A stretch of 64,000 nucleotides of DNA from Knufia peltigerae (taxonomy: Eukaryota; Ascomycota; Eurotiomycetes; Chaetothyriales; Trichomeriaceae), in contig JAPDRN010000056.1 in assembly GCA_030247855.1 (NCBI GenBank), positions 62,001-126,000 on the forward strand, given 5' to 3'. The notes beneath the pieces were generated by a model, which saw only the letters and a list, made by a program, of their open reading frames with translations, did no database searches and was not told the DNA's origin. Positions 41,182-50,317 of the stretch are shown here, in pieces (within the stretch, counting starts at the first letter, position 1; each line of letters begins with the position of its first letter). The translations under genes were made by a program, and so were the position numbers.

Positions 41182-43155
41182 CTATTTCGCGTAGTGCCCA
41201 CCGCAGTCGGCATCCTTGCCCGGGCCCAGTTCGATGGTGGCCAGCAGTGCCGCCGGCGGCGCGATGCTGCCCAGCGTCAGCGCCACCGCACCACGGATAC
41301 CCAGTGCCTTGAAGTCGGGGCGGAATGACGGGTCCTTGAAGGTGCCGCCGATGCGTAGCGGCGAGCGCAGGACCAGGATGCTCCTGTCCTTCGGCCGTGG
41401 CCTCAGCAGCAGGTCCAGTGTTTCATCGCGCAGGCTGACATCACCTTCACCGACGATGATCGTATCGGTGGTGTCCACCGCCATCGACCTGGTATGCATC
41501 AGGCCCTCGCGCACGCCGAAATCGGCGAAGGCGCAGCGCAGCGGAATCTGTTTGTCGCCGGTGAACAGGAATTTCAGCGATTCGGTGATGTCCAGCCCCG
41601 CCACTTCCATCAGCAGGTTGCCGACATGACCGCGCCCCATGCCCAACGCCACGTTGCCGCTGCTGCTGCCGAGCATCGCCGCGATCGAGTTGCCGTTGCC
41701 GGTCAGATCAATGGCGCCGCTGATACCCCCCTTGGCCTGCTCGGCCAGCTTGGCGTCGGGGAACAACTGGCTCAGCTGCACGCCACGCACGCTGGCCTTG
41801 AACGTGGTTGCGATCTGTGGGCGACGTGCGTCCATCCGGATCGTGCTGCGGATGTCACCGCCGGCAACGCCGAAGTTCAACGGGTCCAGCCGAAGCACAC
41901 CATCATCCAGCAGCAGATGCGCATCCATGTCGTCCAGCGGCAGCTTCGGCGCGTTGATGTGCTGTGCCTTCCAGCGCACATCGGCATCCATCGCACGCAG
42001 CTTGCCCAGGTTGTACGGCGTGGCCGGCAGCACCTTTGCGCTGGCGGCCTTGCGCGCAGCTTCAGTCTTCTGTCCGGCATTGGCGGTTTCACCGCCGTTG
42101 GCCTTCGGAGGGGCGCCGACGAAACCTGCAAGATCATCGAAATCTAGGCGGCGCGACACCAGGTTCGCGGCCATCCGTGGGCGTTCCCCGGAGACATCGA
42201 ACTGCACAGCGCCCGCCAGATCGCTGTCGCCGACTTTGCCGGTGAAGCGCTCGTAGCGCCAGATCTGGTGATCGCGCTTCAGGCGGCCGTCCAATGCGTA
42301 AGGCGGGGAGGGTGGAATGGCGATGCCCAGCAGTGGATACAGGTCTGCCAGGTCTTTGCCGCTCAGCGCGAACTGCAGGTCGAACACCTGCAGCTGGAAC
42401 GGGTTGGTCAAGGTGCCGCTGGCGACGGCATGGGTGGCGCCGGCGCGGCCATCGAGGTGGATGCGGAAGGGATGGCCGCTGTCGGTCAGTTCCAGCGGCG
42501 ACTCGGTGCCGCCGCTCAGGATGAAGGGGTTGCCCCGCCAGCGGCCTTTGCCGGCCACCAGCAACGGTGGTGCAGCGTCGGCCTGTTTGGGTTGCCCGCT
42601 GCGCACGTTCACCAGGATGTCGGTGCGGCCGAGCGCGTCGAGGAACTGCAGGCGACCATCGTCGATGCGCAGGCGCTTGAGCTGCAGCGTGGTGCCGCCC
42701 TTGCTGTCGCCGAGGAAGTTCCAGTTGCCCGGGTCACCTTTGCGCGGTGCCGTCTCCAGCAGTACGTCAGGGCGGGTCAGGCGGATTTCGGGAAGCTGCA
42801 CGTTGCCGCGCAGCAGTGGCCACACCCGAACGTCGATCTCGACCCGGTCGGCACTGGCCATGTTCGGCTGTTTGGCCCAGGGCGCATTGGCGAAGGTGAG
42901 GGTATCGGCACGCACGGTGGTGGTGCGGCCGAGGTCGACATCCAGGTTGCCGATGTGCAGGGCGCGCCCGGTACGGGCCTGCACCGCACGTTCGACCGGG
43001 CCCTTGAACCAGTTCCAGTCCCACAGGGCAAGGAGGACCAGGATCGCCGCGAACAGGAACACCAGCACGGCGAGCCAACGCTGCCCGCGCGGACCGGGAC
43101 GACGCAGGCGCCAGCGCGACGCCTTGGGAGCAGCAGGAGCAGAGGCAGCATTCAC
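41182..43155 (-). CDS. AsmA family protein
   Basis: A 657-residue protein with one membrane helix near the N-terminus (about 28-46), a large AsmA/DUF748-like repeat region and the C-terminal AsmA segment (about 470-640: GISGAIDLTGNGNSIAAMLG, LLMEVAGLDITESLKFLF and SLRDETLDLLLRPRPKDRSI). AsmA-like proteins are anchored in the inner membrane, extend into the periplasm and are linked to phospholipid transport to the outer membrane. The start is GTG 43155. The last residues fall just inside the repeat-bearing region. Confidence 0.88.
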   Translation of the reverse strand: MNAASAPAAPKASRWRLRRPGPRGQRWLAVLVFLFAAILVLLALWDWNWFKGPVERAVQARTGRALHIGNLDVDLGRTTTVRADTLTFANAPWAKQPNMASADRVEIDVRVWPLLRGNVQLPEIRLTRPDVLLETAPRKGDPGNWNFLGDSKGGTTLQLKRLRIDDGRLQFLDALGRTDILVNVRSGQPKQADAAPPLLVAGKGRWRGNPFILSGGTESPLELTDSGHPFRIHLDGRAGATHAVASGTLTNPFQLQVFDLQFALSGKDLADLYPLLGIAIPPSPPYALDGRLKRDHQIWRYERFTGKVGDSDLAGAVQFDVSGERPRMAANLVSRRLDFDDLAGFVGAPPKANGGETANAGQKTEAARKAASAKVLPATPYNLGKLRAMDADVRWKAQHINAPKLPLDDMDAHLLLDDGVLRLDPLNFGVAGGDIRSTIRMDARRPQIATTFKASVRGVQLSQLFPDAKLAEQAKGGISGAIDLTGNGNSIAAMLGSSSGNVALGMGRGHVGNLLMEVAGLDITESLKFLFTGDKQIPLRCAFADFGVREGLMHTRSMAVDTTDTIIVGEGDVSLRDETLDLLLRPRPKDRSILVLRSPLRIGGTFKDPSFRPDFKALGIRGAVALTLGSIAPPAALLATIELGPGKDADCGGHYAK

Positions 43156-43267
43156 GCTGCCATGGTTGCCCCGTCGGGGTGGACGGGGCGCGAAGCGTTC
43201 ATGTGCATGGCGTGCAGAGCGAACGCTTGCTTGCTAGGCAGGGCCTGGCGCTACCGCTGATCGAGGG

Positions 43268-43906
43268 TCACAGCACCTGTCTGGTCACTGCGACGAAGTG
43301 GCAGACGCTGCCGCCGATCACGAACAGATGCCAGATGGCATGCGAATAGGGGATGGATTCGCGGTGATAGAAGTACGTGCCCAGCGTGTAGGACAGGCCA
43401 CCGCCAAACAGCCAGGCCAGGGTGCCGCCATCGATCGAGGCCCACATCGGCTTGATCGCCACCACTACCAGCCAGCCCATGGCGATGTAGATCACCGTGG
43501 ACAGCAGCTTGAAGCGGCCGGTGTAGAACAGCTTGAACACCACACCGCCCAGGGCCAGCGCCCAGATCGCGGTGAACATGCTCCAGCCCCAGGGACCGCG
43601 CAGGCCGATCAGGGTGAACGGGGTATAGGTGCCGGCGATCAGTACATAGATCGCGCAATGGTCGAACACCTTCAGGCGGCCCTTGGCCTGCGGGTGCTGG
43701 ATGGCGTGGTACAGCGTGGAGGCGGTGTACAGCAGCAGCAGGGCGATGCCGAACACGATCGCGCTGGCCAGCTGCCAGCCATCGCCGTAGATCGCGGCCA
43801 GGGTGATCAGTACCGCACTGGCGGCCAGGGCAAGCACCGCACCCAGCCCGTGGGTCAGGGCGCTGGCGATTTCTTCACGGATCGAAGCAACAGAAGTCGT
43901 GGACAT
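43268..43906 (-). CDS. PAQR/hemolysin III family membrane protein
   Basis: A 212-residue protein with seven predicted membrane helices. The family's conserved polar residues are present: REEIASALTHGLG at the N-terminus, YTASTLYHAIQH and FDHCAIYVLIAGTYTPF, and near the C-terminus SIPYSHAIWHLFVIGGS. These His/Asp positions bind zinc in eukaryotic PAQR receptors. Despite the historic name, most bacterial members are not shown to be haemolytic. ATG 43906 begins a typical N-terminus; the frame extends 12 codons upstream without support. Confidence 0.88.
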   Translation of the reverse strand: MSTTSVASIREEIASALTHGLGAVLALAASAVLITLAAIYGDGWQLASAIVFGIALLLLYTASTLYHAIQHPQAKGRLKVFDHCAIYVLIAGTYTPFTLIGLRGPWGWSMFTAIWALALGGVVFKLFYTGRFKLLSTVIYIAMGWLVVVAIKPMWASIDGGTLAWLFGGGLSYTLGTYFYHRESIPYSHAIWHLFVIGGSVCHFVAVTRQVL

Positions 43907-44002
43907 GGCATGAGCATCGTCTGCAGGGAGGGGGACCCGCACCCCCCTATCATCGCCGCGATGGCGGGCGCGTGCACCCCCGCCACCGTATGGTTGCTGC
44001 GA

Positions 44003-45607
44003 TCAGTTGCCGGTGACCGTATGCGCGGCTTCACGGGTTGCCGAGAAACGCACATCCGGCGCGCGTTCCTGCGCCAGCTGGAGGTTGACCCGGGTCGGCG
44101 CCAGGTAGACCAGGTGGCCGGCGGCGTCGAGGGCCAGGTTCAGCGCATTCTTCTCGCGGAACTCCTCCAGCTTCTTCTCGTTGCTGCAGTGGACCCAGCG
44201 CGCCGTGGTCACGCTGACCTGCTCGAAGGTGGCTTCCACGCCATATTCGTCCTTCAGGCGGTAGGCAGCCACATCGAACTGCAGCACACCCACCGCGCCC
44301 AGGATCAGGTCGTTGCTGGTCAACGGACGGAAGAACTGGGTCGCGCCTTCCTCGGACAACTGTGCCAGGCCCTTCTGCAGCTGCTTGAGCTTGAGCGGAT
44401 CGCGCAGGCGGGCGCGACGGAACAGTTCCGGGGCGAAGTTGGGGATGCCGGTGAAGGTGATCGCTTCGCCTTCGGTGAAGGTGTCACCGATGGAAATGGT
44501 GCCGTGGTTGTGGATGCCGATCACATCGCCCGGCCACGCCTCGGCGGCGATTTCACGGTCGCTGGCCATGAAGGTCAGCGCGTTGGCCAGCTTCATGTCC
44601 TTGCCGGTGCGCACGTGCAGGGTCTTCATGCCGGCAGTGAACCGGCCCGAGCAGACGCGCATGAAGGCCACGCGGTCACGGTGCAGCGGATCCATGTTGG
44701 CCTGGATCTTGAACACGAAGCCGGTCAGTTTCTGCTCCTGCGGGGCGACTTCGCGGCCGGTGGTGGAGCGCGCCTGCGGCGACGGCGCGTGCTCGACGAA
44801 GAAGTCCAGCAGCGGCTGCACACCGAAGTTGTTCACGCCCGAGCCGAAGAACACCGGGGTCTGCTTGCCGGCGCGGTAGGCCTGCAGATCGAACGGGTGG
44901 CTGGCACCCTGCACCAGTTCCAGTTCGTCGCGCAGATCGGCCAACATCCGTTCGCCGATCTTCTCGGCCAGCCCGGGCGAATCGATCGACGGGAAGATGG
45001 TCGAATCCTGACGGGTGAAGTTGCGGCCCTGTTCGTACAGGTGCACTTCGCCGGTGATCAGGTGGACCACGCCCTTCAGGCGTTGGCCCATGCCGATCGG
45101 CCAGGTGACCGGTGCGCACTGGATGCCGAGCACGCTTTCAACCTCATCCAGCAGGTCGATCGGCTCCTTGCCCTCGCGATCGAGCTTGTTGATGAAGGTC
45201 ATGATCGGGGTGTCGCGCAGGCGGCACACTTCCATCAGCTTGATGGTGCGCTCCTCCACGCCCTTGGCCACGTCGATCACCATCAGCGCCGAGTCCACCG
45301 CGGTCAGCACGCGGTAGGTGTCCTCGCCGAAGTCGGCGTGGCCCGGGGTGTCGAGCAGATTGATGATCTTGCCTTCGTACGGGAACTGCATCACCGAGGA
45401 GGTGACGGAGATGCCGCGCTCCTTTTCCAGCGCCATCCAGTCCGAGGTGGCGTGGCGGGCAGCCTTGCGGCCCTTCACCGAGCCGGCCATCTGGATCGCG
45501 CCTCCGAACAACAGCAGCTTTTCGGTCAGCGTGGTCTTGCCGGCGTCAGGGTGGGAAATGATGGCGAACGTGCGGCGACGCGACGCTTCGGTGGCGACTT
45601 CGGACAT
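44003..45607 (-). CDS. prfC: Peptide chain release factor 3
   Basis: RF3 is a GTPase that recycles RF1/RF2 from the ribosome after peptide release. The 534-residue protein has the G motifs HPDAGKTTLTEKLL (G1), SVTSSVMQF (G2), DTPGHADFGEDTYR (G3) and NKLDREGKEP (G4), then domains II and III. Length and order are normal. The gene stands alone, about 75 bases upstream (on the minus strand) of where the M23 peptidase gene ends. Confidence 0.96.
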   Translation of the reverse strand: MSEVATEASRRRTFAIISHPDAGKTTLTEKLLLFGGAIQMAGSVKGRKAARHATSDWMALEKERGISVTSSVMQFPYEGKIINLLDTPGHADFGEDTYRVLTAVDSALMVIDVAKGVEERTIKLMEVCRLRDTPIMTFINKLDREGKEPIDLLDEVESVLGIQCAPVTWPIGMGQRLKGVVHLITGEVHLYEQGRNFTRQDSTIFPSIDSPGLAEKIGERMLADLRDELELVQGASHPFDLQAYRAGKQTPVFFGSGVNNFGVQPLLDFFVEHAPSPQARSTTGREVAPQEQKLTGFVFKIQANMDPLHRDRVAFMRVCSGRFTAGMKTLHVRTGKDMKLANALTFMASDREIAAEAWPGDVIGIHNHGTISIGDTFTEGEAITFTGIPNFAPELFRRARLRDPLKLKQLQKGLAQLSEEGATQFFRPLTSNDLILGAVGVLQFDVAAYRLKDEYGVEATFEQVSVTTARWVHCSNEKKLEEFREKNALNLALDAAGHLVYLAPTRVNLQLAQERAPDVRFSATREAAHTVTGN

Positions 45608-45681
45608 GGCAGTGGCGCCCGCACGGGGCGCTTTTCAAAGAGATAAGCGCCCGATTATACCGGCCTGCCGGCGTCGGCGGG

Positions 45682-46566
45682 TCAGCGCCCGGCGCTGGCG
45701 TCGCCGCGGCCCTCGCGGGCGAAGTGCAATTCGCCCTGTGGCGCGAGGATGCGCACCGGCACCGAACGCAGGCCCATGCCCCGGTTGAGCTGCACCGCGA
45801 AGTGCAGGTGCGGGGCGGTGCTGTAGCCACTGTTGCCGGACAGGCCGATCGGCTGGCCAGCCTGCACGGCCTGGCCGGGACGGACCCGCATGCCGCCGGC
45901 CTGCAGGTGGGCGTACATCGCCATGCTGCCGTCGCTGTGCAGGATACGAACGAAGTTGGCGCGTCCGGCATCGCGTTCACGATCCAGGCCATTGCCGCGG
46001 AAACCGTCCTGTACCTGCATCACCGTACCCTCGCGGGCGGCCAGGACCTGCGTAGCTTCGGGCAGGGCAAAGTCGATGGCGTCGCGGTTCTCCTCGTCAT
46101 CGTGGCTGAACCGGCCCTGCGGGGCTTGGTCCACACGCAGCTGGACAGCCTCGAAGGGCAGGCGATAGGCGACGTCTTCGGCGCGCGCGACCGGATTGCC
46201 CGGCACCGACTGCAGGCGAAGGTCCACTGCCTTGCCGCTGGGAGGGGAGGGGAGGTGGCCCACCACCAGGCTGCCGGTGGCCTGCACCAGTGACTGCAGC
46301 GGCAGGCCCTCCACCTGCGTGCCGGGGGCGGCGCGCAGCTCGATCTGCACCGGGCCGGACAGCGGGTTGTCGATCCGTGCCTGCCACTGGTCGCCGATCT
46401 GCTGCAGCCGCAGGCGGGCCATCGGCGCCGCTTGCGGCGCGGCGTCGGACGTGGGCACGGCTGGTGTCTTCGGTACCAGTCCCCAGCCCTGGCGCCAGTC
46501 GGCGGCGTTCGCGGAGGCGCTCGCCAACAGGGGCAGCAGCAGGCAGGACAGGGGCAAGCGGCGCAT
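45682..46566 (-). CDS. Exported peptidase M23 (LytM-like) family protein
   Basis: A 294-residue protein with a signal peptide (about 1-22, ending ANAAD), an N-terminal domain and a C-terminal M23 domain (about 175-290). Motifs are FSHDDEENRDAIDFALPEATQV (Zn ligands, with the His probably in FSH in place of the usual HxxxD), MYAHLQAGG and HLHFAVQ. LytM-type proteins cut peptidoglycan cross-links or act as activators of amidases. CTGGAG six bases before ATG 46566 favours this start; ATG 46584 is an alternative. The gene is divergent from the SAM-regulated met operon. Confidence 0.82.
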   Translation of the reverse strand: MRRLPLSCLLLPLLASASANAADWRQGWGLVPKTPAVPTSDAAPQAAPMARLRLQQIGDQWQARIDNPLSGPVQIELRAAPGTQVEGLPLQSLVQATGSLVVGHLPSPPSGKAVDLRLQSVPGNPVARAEDVAYRLPFEAVQLRVDQAPQGRFSHDDEENRDAIDFALPEATQVLAAREGTVMQVQDGFRGNGLDRERDAGRANFVRILHSDGSMAMYAHLQAGGMRVRPGQAVQAGQPIGLSGNSGYSTAPHLHFAVQLNRGMGLRSVPVRILAPQGELHFAREGRGDASAGR

Positions 46567-46671
46567 CGACGGCTCCAGCGACATGGACCGCCGGGACTCT
46601 ACGCAAGCTGTCGGGGTGGGGGAAGGGTGGGGGCGCCTGCACTCATTCATCTCTTTATCCGCATGAAGGGA

Positions 46672-46700
46672 TTGACATGCCCGGAAAGGACTGGCATCGT
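46672..46700 (+). promoter_or_regulatory. Promoter of the metX-metB-hom operon
   Basis: A perfect -35 TTGACA (46672-46677) is followed after 17 bases by CATCGT (46695-46700), a weak -10. The predicted transcription start falls at about 46707, exactly the first base of the riboswitch P1 helix. Confidence 0.65.
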
Positions 46701-46706
46701 GGCTCC

Positions 46707-46821
46707 ACCATCGAGACCGGCAGAGGGACAGGCCCTTTGAAGCCGGGGCAGCCCGCAGACGCGAAAGCGCCTGCGTAGGTGCCAAATCCTGCGGGGACCG
46801 TGGCGTCCACCGAAAGATGGT
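46707..46821 (+). promoter_or_regulatory. SAM-I (S-box) riboswitch
   Basis: All conserved SAM-I blocks are present in order. P1 is ACCATC (46707-46712) with GATGGT (46816-46821). The kink-turn side has GAGGGAC at 46723-46729, then GGCCC and TGAAGCC (46738-46744). P3 is CGCAG/CTGCG with a GAAA loop (46754-46775). The SAM-pocket strand AGGTGCCAAATCCTGC is at 46777-46792, P4 follows, and GAAAGATGG (46812-46820) closes P1. Downstream, hairpins TGCAC-ACAAC-GTGCA and CGAGCC/GGCTCG (46853-46871) lie before metX and may form the expression platform. SAM binding should turn off metX-metB-hom. Confidence 0.9.
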
Positions 46822-46899
46822 TCGAACCTGCACACAACGTGCATGTCGAACGCGAGCCCCGCGAAGGCTCGATGGCCGATTTCCCTACCGGAACCCGCC

Positions 46900-47931
46900 A
46901 TGAGCTTCGCCACCAGCACCGTGCTTCGCCCCGAACCCTTTGTCCCCGTCAGCGTGCCGGTCGATGACCGCGTGCACGCCGAGCGCGGCGAGTTCGCCGC
47001 CGTGCTGTCGATGCGTCATGCCGGTCCTTGCCCGGTACGCCTGCGCTATGAATGGGTCGGTCCGGTCAACGCACCAGTGGTGGTGCTGGCCGGCGGCATT
47101 TCCGCGCACCGCCATGTGGCGTCCAATGCGCAGTTCACCGAGAAGGGCTGGGCCGAAGGCCTGGTCGGCAGTGGTCGCGCACTGGATCCGCAGCAGCTGC
47201 GTGTGCTCGCGTTCGATTTCATCGGGGCCGACGGCGCGCTGGATGTGCCGATCGATACCGCCGACCAGGCCGATGCGTTGGCGCTGCTGCTGGATCACCT
47301 CGGCATTCGCGCACTGAAGGCCGTCGTCGGCTATTCGTATGGTGCGCTGGTTGGCCAGCAGTTCGCGATCCGCCATCGCGCACGGGTACGCCAGCTGGTG
47401 CTGGTCAGCGGCGCGCACCGCCCGCATCCATACGCCGCTGCTTGGCGTGCGCTGCAGCGCCGTGCCGTGGCGCTGGGCCAGCTGCAGTGTGGCGAAGACC
47501 ACGGCCTGGCGCTGGCTCGTCAGTTCGCGATGCTTAGCTATCGCACGCCGGAAGAATTCGGCGAGCGCTTCGACGCAGCACCGGAAGTGGTCAATGGTCG
47601 CGTCCGGGTTGCCGCCGAAGATTACCTCGACGCCGCTGGCGCGCAGTACGTCGCACGCACGCCGGTCAACGCCTACCTGCGCCTGTCCGAGTCGATCGAC
47701 CTGCACCGCGTGGACCCGAGCGCGATCCTGCCGCCGACCGTGGTGGTTGCCGTTGAAGGCGACCGCCTGGTTCCGCTTGCCGACCTGGTCGGCCTGGTCG
47801 AGGGACTGGGCCCGCGCGGCAGCCTGCGCGTGCTGCGCTCGCCCTACGGTCACGACGCCTTCCTGAAAGAAACCGATCGCATCGACGCGATCCTCGCCAC
47901 CGCCTTCCGCACTTCTGGAGAGTCCGCATGA
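46900..47931 (+). CDS. metX: MetX-type homoserine O-acyltransferase (alpha/beta hydrolase fold)
   Basis: This enzyme would activate homoserine by O-acylation, the first committed step of methionine synthesis. The 343-residue protein has the nucleophile elbow GYSYGA (S146), an Asp in VEGDRLVP and a His in YGHDAF. The oxyanion region reads LAGGISAHRHV, unlike the LTG motif of standard acetyltransferases. Xanthomonad MetX proteins of this branch are candidates for succinyl rather than acetyl transfer, which would suit the adjacent MetB. It is the first gene behind the SAM-I riboswitch. The start is ATG 46900; the stop overlaps metB (ATGA). Confidence 0.82.
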   Translation: MSFATSTVLRPEPFVPVSVPVDDRVHAERGEFAAVLSMRHAGPCPVRLRYEWVGPVNAPVVVLAGGISAHRHVASNAQFTEKGWAEGLVGSGRALDPQQLRVLAFDFIGADGALDVPIDTADQADALALLLDHLGIRALKAVVGYSYGALVGQQFAIRHRARVRQLVLVSGAHRPHPYAAAWRALQRRAVALGQLQCGEDHGLALARQFAMLSYRTPEEFGERFDAAPEVVNGRVRVAAEDYLDAAGAQYVARTPVNAYLRLSESIDLHRVDPSAILPPTVVVAVEGDRLVPLADLVGLVEGLGPRGSLRVLRSPYGHDAFLKETDRIDAILATAFRTSGESA

Positions 47932-49163
47932 GCCTGCACGCCGCTGAACCGTCCTGTTGTCGCACCACCGCCGCCGTCCGCGCCGGCATCGATCGGGACA
48001 CCGCCCATGGCGCGGTCACGCCGCCGATCGTGCTGTCGTCGAACTTCAGCTTTGAAGGCTTCGGCAACAAGCGCCAGTACGACTACACCCGCAGTGGCAA
48101 TCCCACGCGCGACCTGCTGGGCGAGGCGCTGGCCGAACTGGAGGGCGGCGCCGGCGGCGTGGTCACTGCCACCGGCATGGGTGCGATCAACCTGGTGCTG
48201 AACGCACTGCTGCAGCCCGGCGATACCCTGGTGGTGCCACACGATGCTTACGGCGGCAGTTGGCGCCTGTTCAACGCGTTGGCCAAGAAGGGCCATTTCG
48301 AACTGGTTACCGCCGACCTGACCGACCCACGCGCGCTGGCCCAGGCGCTGGCCACGCAGCCGAAGCTGGTGCTGGTGGAAACGCCATCCAACCCGCTGCT
48401 GCGCATCACCGACCTGCGCTTCGTGATCGATGCTGCGCACAAGGCCGGTGCGCTGGTGGTGGTGGACAACACATTCCTATCGCCGGCATTGCAGCAACCG
48501 CTGTCGTTCGGTGCGGACCTGGTGCTGCATTCCACCACCAAGTACATCAACGGCCACAGCGACGTGGTCGGCGGTGCGGTCATTGCCCGCGATCCCGCCG
48601 TGCACGAGCAGCTGGTGTGGTGGGGCAATGCACTGGGCCTTACCGGTTCACCGTTCGATGCGTTCCTGACCCTGCGCGGCCTGCGTACGCTGGACGCGCG
48701 CTTGCGCGCGCACCAGGAAAACACCGCCGCGATCGTGGCACTGCTTGATGCGCACCCGGCGGTGGCCAAGGTCTACTACCCTGGCCTGGCCGATCATCCG
48801 GGCCACGCCGTTGCCGCCCGGCAGCAGAGTGGCTTCGGCGCGATGCTGTCCTTCGAACTGGCCAGCTGTGCCGGCGATGATCCGCATGCCGCTGTGCGTG
48901 CGTTTGTCGATGGCCTGCGTTACTTCACGTTGGCCGAGTCGCTGGGTGGGGTGGAGAGCCTGATCGCGCACCCGGCAACCATGACCCACGCGGCGATGAC
49001 GGTCGAAGCGCGCACCGCAGCGGGCATCAGCGAAGGCCTGCTGCGGTTGTCGGTTGGCATCGAAGGCGAGCGCGACCTGCTGGCGGATCTGGGCGCTGCA
49101 CTGGCGCGCGCCGGGGCGGTGATCGATGCGGTGGCGCGTGGCAAACAGGTGGCAGACGCATGA
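47928..49163 (+). CDS. metB: Cystathionine gamma-synthase / O-succinylhomoserine (thiol)-lyase
   Basis: A 411-residue PLP enzyme of the Cys/Met metabolism family that joins activated homoserine with cysteine, or with sulfide. Signatures are YDYTRSGNPTRDLLGEALAELEGG, VVVDNTFLSPALQQP (PLP-binding D180) and the Schiff-base lysine K205 in HSTTKYINGHSDVVGG, then SLGGVESLIAHPATMTHA. It overlaps metX and hom by 4 bases on either side. Whether transsulfuration or direct sulfhydrylation dominates cannot be told from sequence. Confidence 0.92.
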   Translation: MSLHAAEPSCCRTTAAVRAGIDRDTAHGAVTPPIVLSSNFSFEGFGNKRQYDYTRSGNPTRDLLGEALAELEGGAGGVVTATGMGAINLVLNALLQPGDTLVVPHDAYGGSWRLFNALAKKGHFELVTADLTDPRALAQALATQPKLVLVETPSNPLLRITDLRFVIDAAHKAGALVVVDNTFLSPALQQPLSFGADLVLHSTTKYINGHSDVVGGAVIARDPAVHEQLVWWGNALGLTGSPFDAFLTLRGLRTLDARLRAHQENTAAIVALLDAHPAVAKVYYPGLADHPGHAVAARQQSGFGAMLSFELASCAGDDPHAAVRAFVDGLRYFTLAESLGGVESLIAHPATMTHAAMTVEARTAAGISEGLLRLSVGIEGERDLLADLGAALARAGAVIDAVARGKQVADA

Positions 49164-50227
49164 GCGCTTTGCCTGTCGAGATTCCGCTGCTGGGTACTGG
49201 CCGCTTGGCGCTGCTTGGAACCGGCACCGTCGGCTCGGCCTTCGTACAGCGCTACCAGGCGTTGCAGGCGCGTGGGCTGGAGTTGCCCAGCGTGCAGTGG
49301 CTGGCCAATTCGCGCACGGCGCTGGCGATCGACCGTGATCTGGCGTTGCCGCTGGAACTGGCACGCCGCGCGCCGCGCGATGGGCAGAGCTCGCCGCCTT
49401 GGGCCAGTGCCGAAGGGCTGGAGCGTGGTGACGTGGTGGTCGATGCCACCGCCAGCGAAGACGTAGCGGCGCGCCACGTGCAGTGGTTGGCGCGCGGCGT
49501 GCACGTGGTGACCGCCAACAAGCTCGGCCGTGGCGCGCACCTGTCGCGCGCGCAGGCCATCGCCGACCGTTGCGCCGACAGTGGTGCACGCTACGGCGAC
49601 AGTGCCACCGTCGGCGCCGGCCTGCCGTTGCTCAGCAGCCTGCGCGCGCTGGTTGCCGGTGGCGACCACATCCATGCCATCGAAGGCGTGCTTTCCGGCT
49701 CGCTGGCGTGGCTGTTCAATCGCTATGACGGCCAGTCACCGTTCTCGGCGGCGGTGCGTGAAGCGCTGGCGGCCGGCTACACCGAGCCGGACCCGCGGCT
49801 GGATCTTTCCGGCGAGGATGTGCGCCGCAAGCTGTTGATCCTGGCGCGCAGCAGCGGATTGGCGCTGGATGCTTCGCAGGTGCAGGTCGATTCACTGGTG
49901 CCGGATACGCTGGCAGCGTTGCCGCTGGAAGATGCAGTGAACGCGCTGGAGCAACTGGATGCACCGCTGCAGGCGCGTTGGCAGCAGGCGCGCGCGAACG
50001 GCCGCGTGCTGCGTTTTGTCGGGCGCGTCGATGGCGAGGGCGCGCAGGTGGGCCTGCGCGAGCTGGCGGCTGACCATCCGCTGGCTCAGGGTGCGGGCAC
50101 TGATAACCGCGTGGCGATTCACAGCGATCGCTACCGCGCGCAGCCGCTGTTGATCCAGGGGCCGGGCGCGGGTGCGGAAGTGACCGCAGCGGCACTGCTG
50201 GATGATGTGTTGCGGATCGTGGGTTGA
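49160..50227 (+). CDS. hom: Homoserine dehydrogenase
   Basis: It reduces aspartate semialdehyde to homoserine with NAD(P)H. The 355-residue protein has the cofactor loop LLGTGTVGSAF (G20-G25), the catalytic segment VTANK and GDSATVGAGLPLLSSL, and YTEPDPRLDLSGEDVRRKLLILAR. It has neither a fused aspartokinase nor a C-terminal ACT domain, so it should not respond to threonine in the usual way. As the third gene of the riboswitch operon it supplies substrate for MetX, which explains a monofunctional copy under SAM control. Confidence 0.92.
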   Translation: MSALPVEIPLLGTGRLALLGTGTVGSAFVQRYQALQARGLELPSVQWLANSRTALAIDRDLALPLELARRAPRDGQSSPPWASAEGLERGDVVVDATASEDVAARHVQWLARGVHVVTANKLGRGAHLSRAQAIADRCADSGARYGDSATVGAGLPLLSSLRALVAGGDHIHAIEGVLSGSLAWLFNRYDGQSPFSAAVREALAAGYTEPDPRLDLSGEDVRRKLLILARSSGLALDASQVQVDSLVPDTLAALPLEDAVNALEQLDAPLQARWQQARANGRVLRFVGRVDGEGAQVGLRELAADHPLAQGAGTDNRVAIHSDRYRAQPLLIQGPGAGAEVTAAALLDDVLRIVG

Positions 50228-50247
50228 CCCCAGCCGCCGCTGCGCTC

Positions 50248-50306
50248 GCCGGGCATGGCCCGGCGCTACCCACACCGATCCTGGTAGCGCCGGGCCATGC
50301 CCGGCG
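50248..50306. repeat. Inverted pair of SMAG-type REP palindromes
   Basis: A CTAC-ending palindrome (50248-50269) and a GTAG-beginning one (50284-50306) share the stem GCCGGGC-ATGGCCCGGC and face each other, directly after hom. The pair can fold into one longer hairpin and may serve as the operon's 3' end. Confidence 0.8.
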
Positions 50307-50317
50307 GTCATGGAACG

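Noticed and set aside
43268..43906. Haemolysin toxin gene
   Set aside because: The protein is a seven-helix PAQR/hemolysin III family member; the name is historic and gives no evidence of a toxin.
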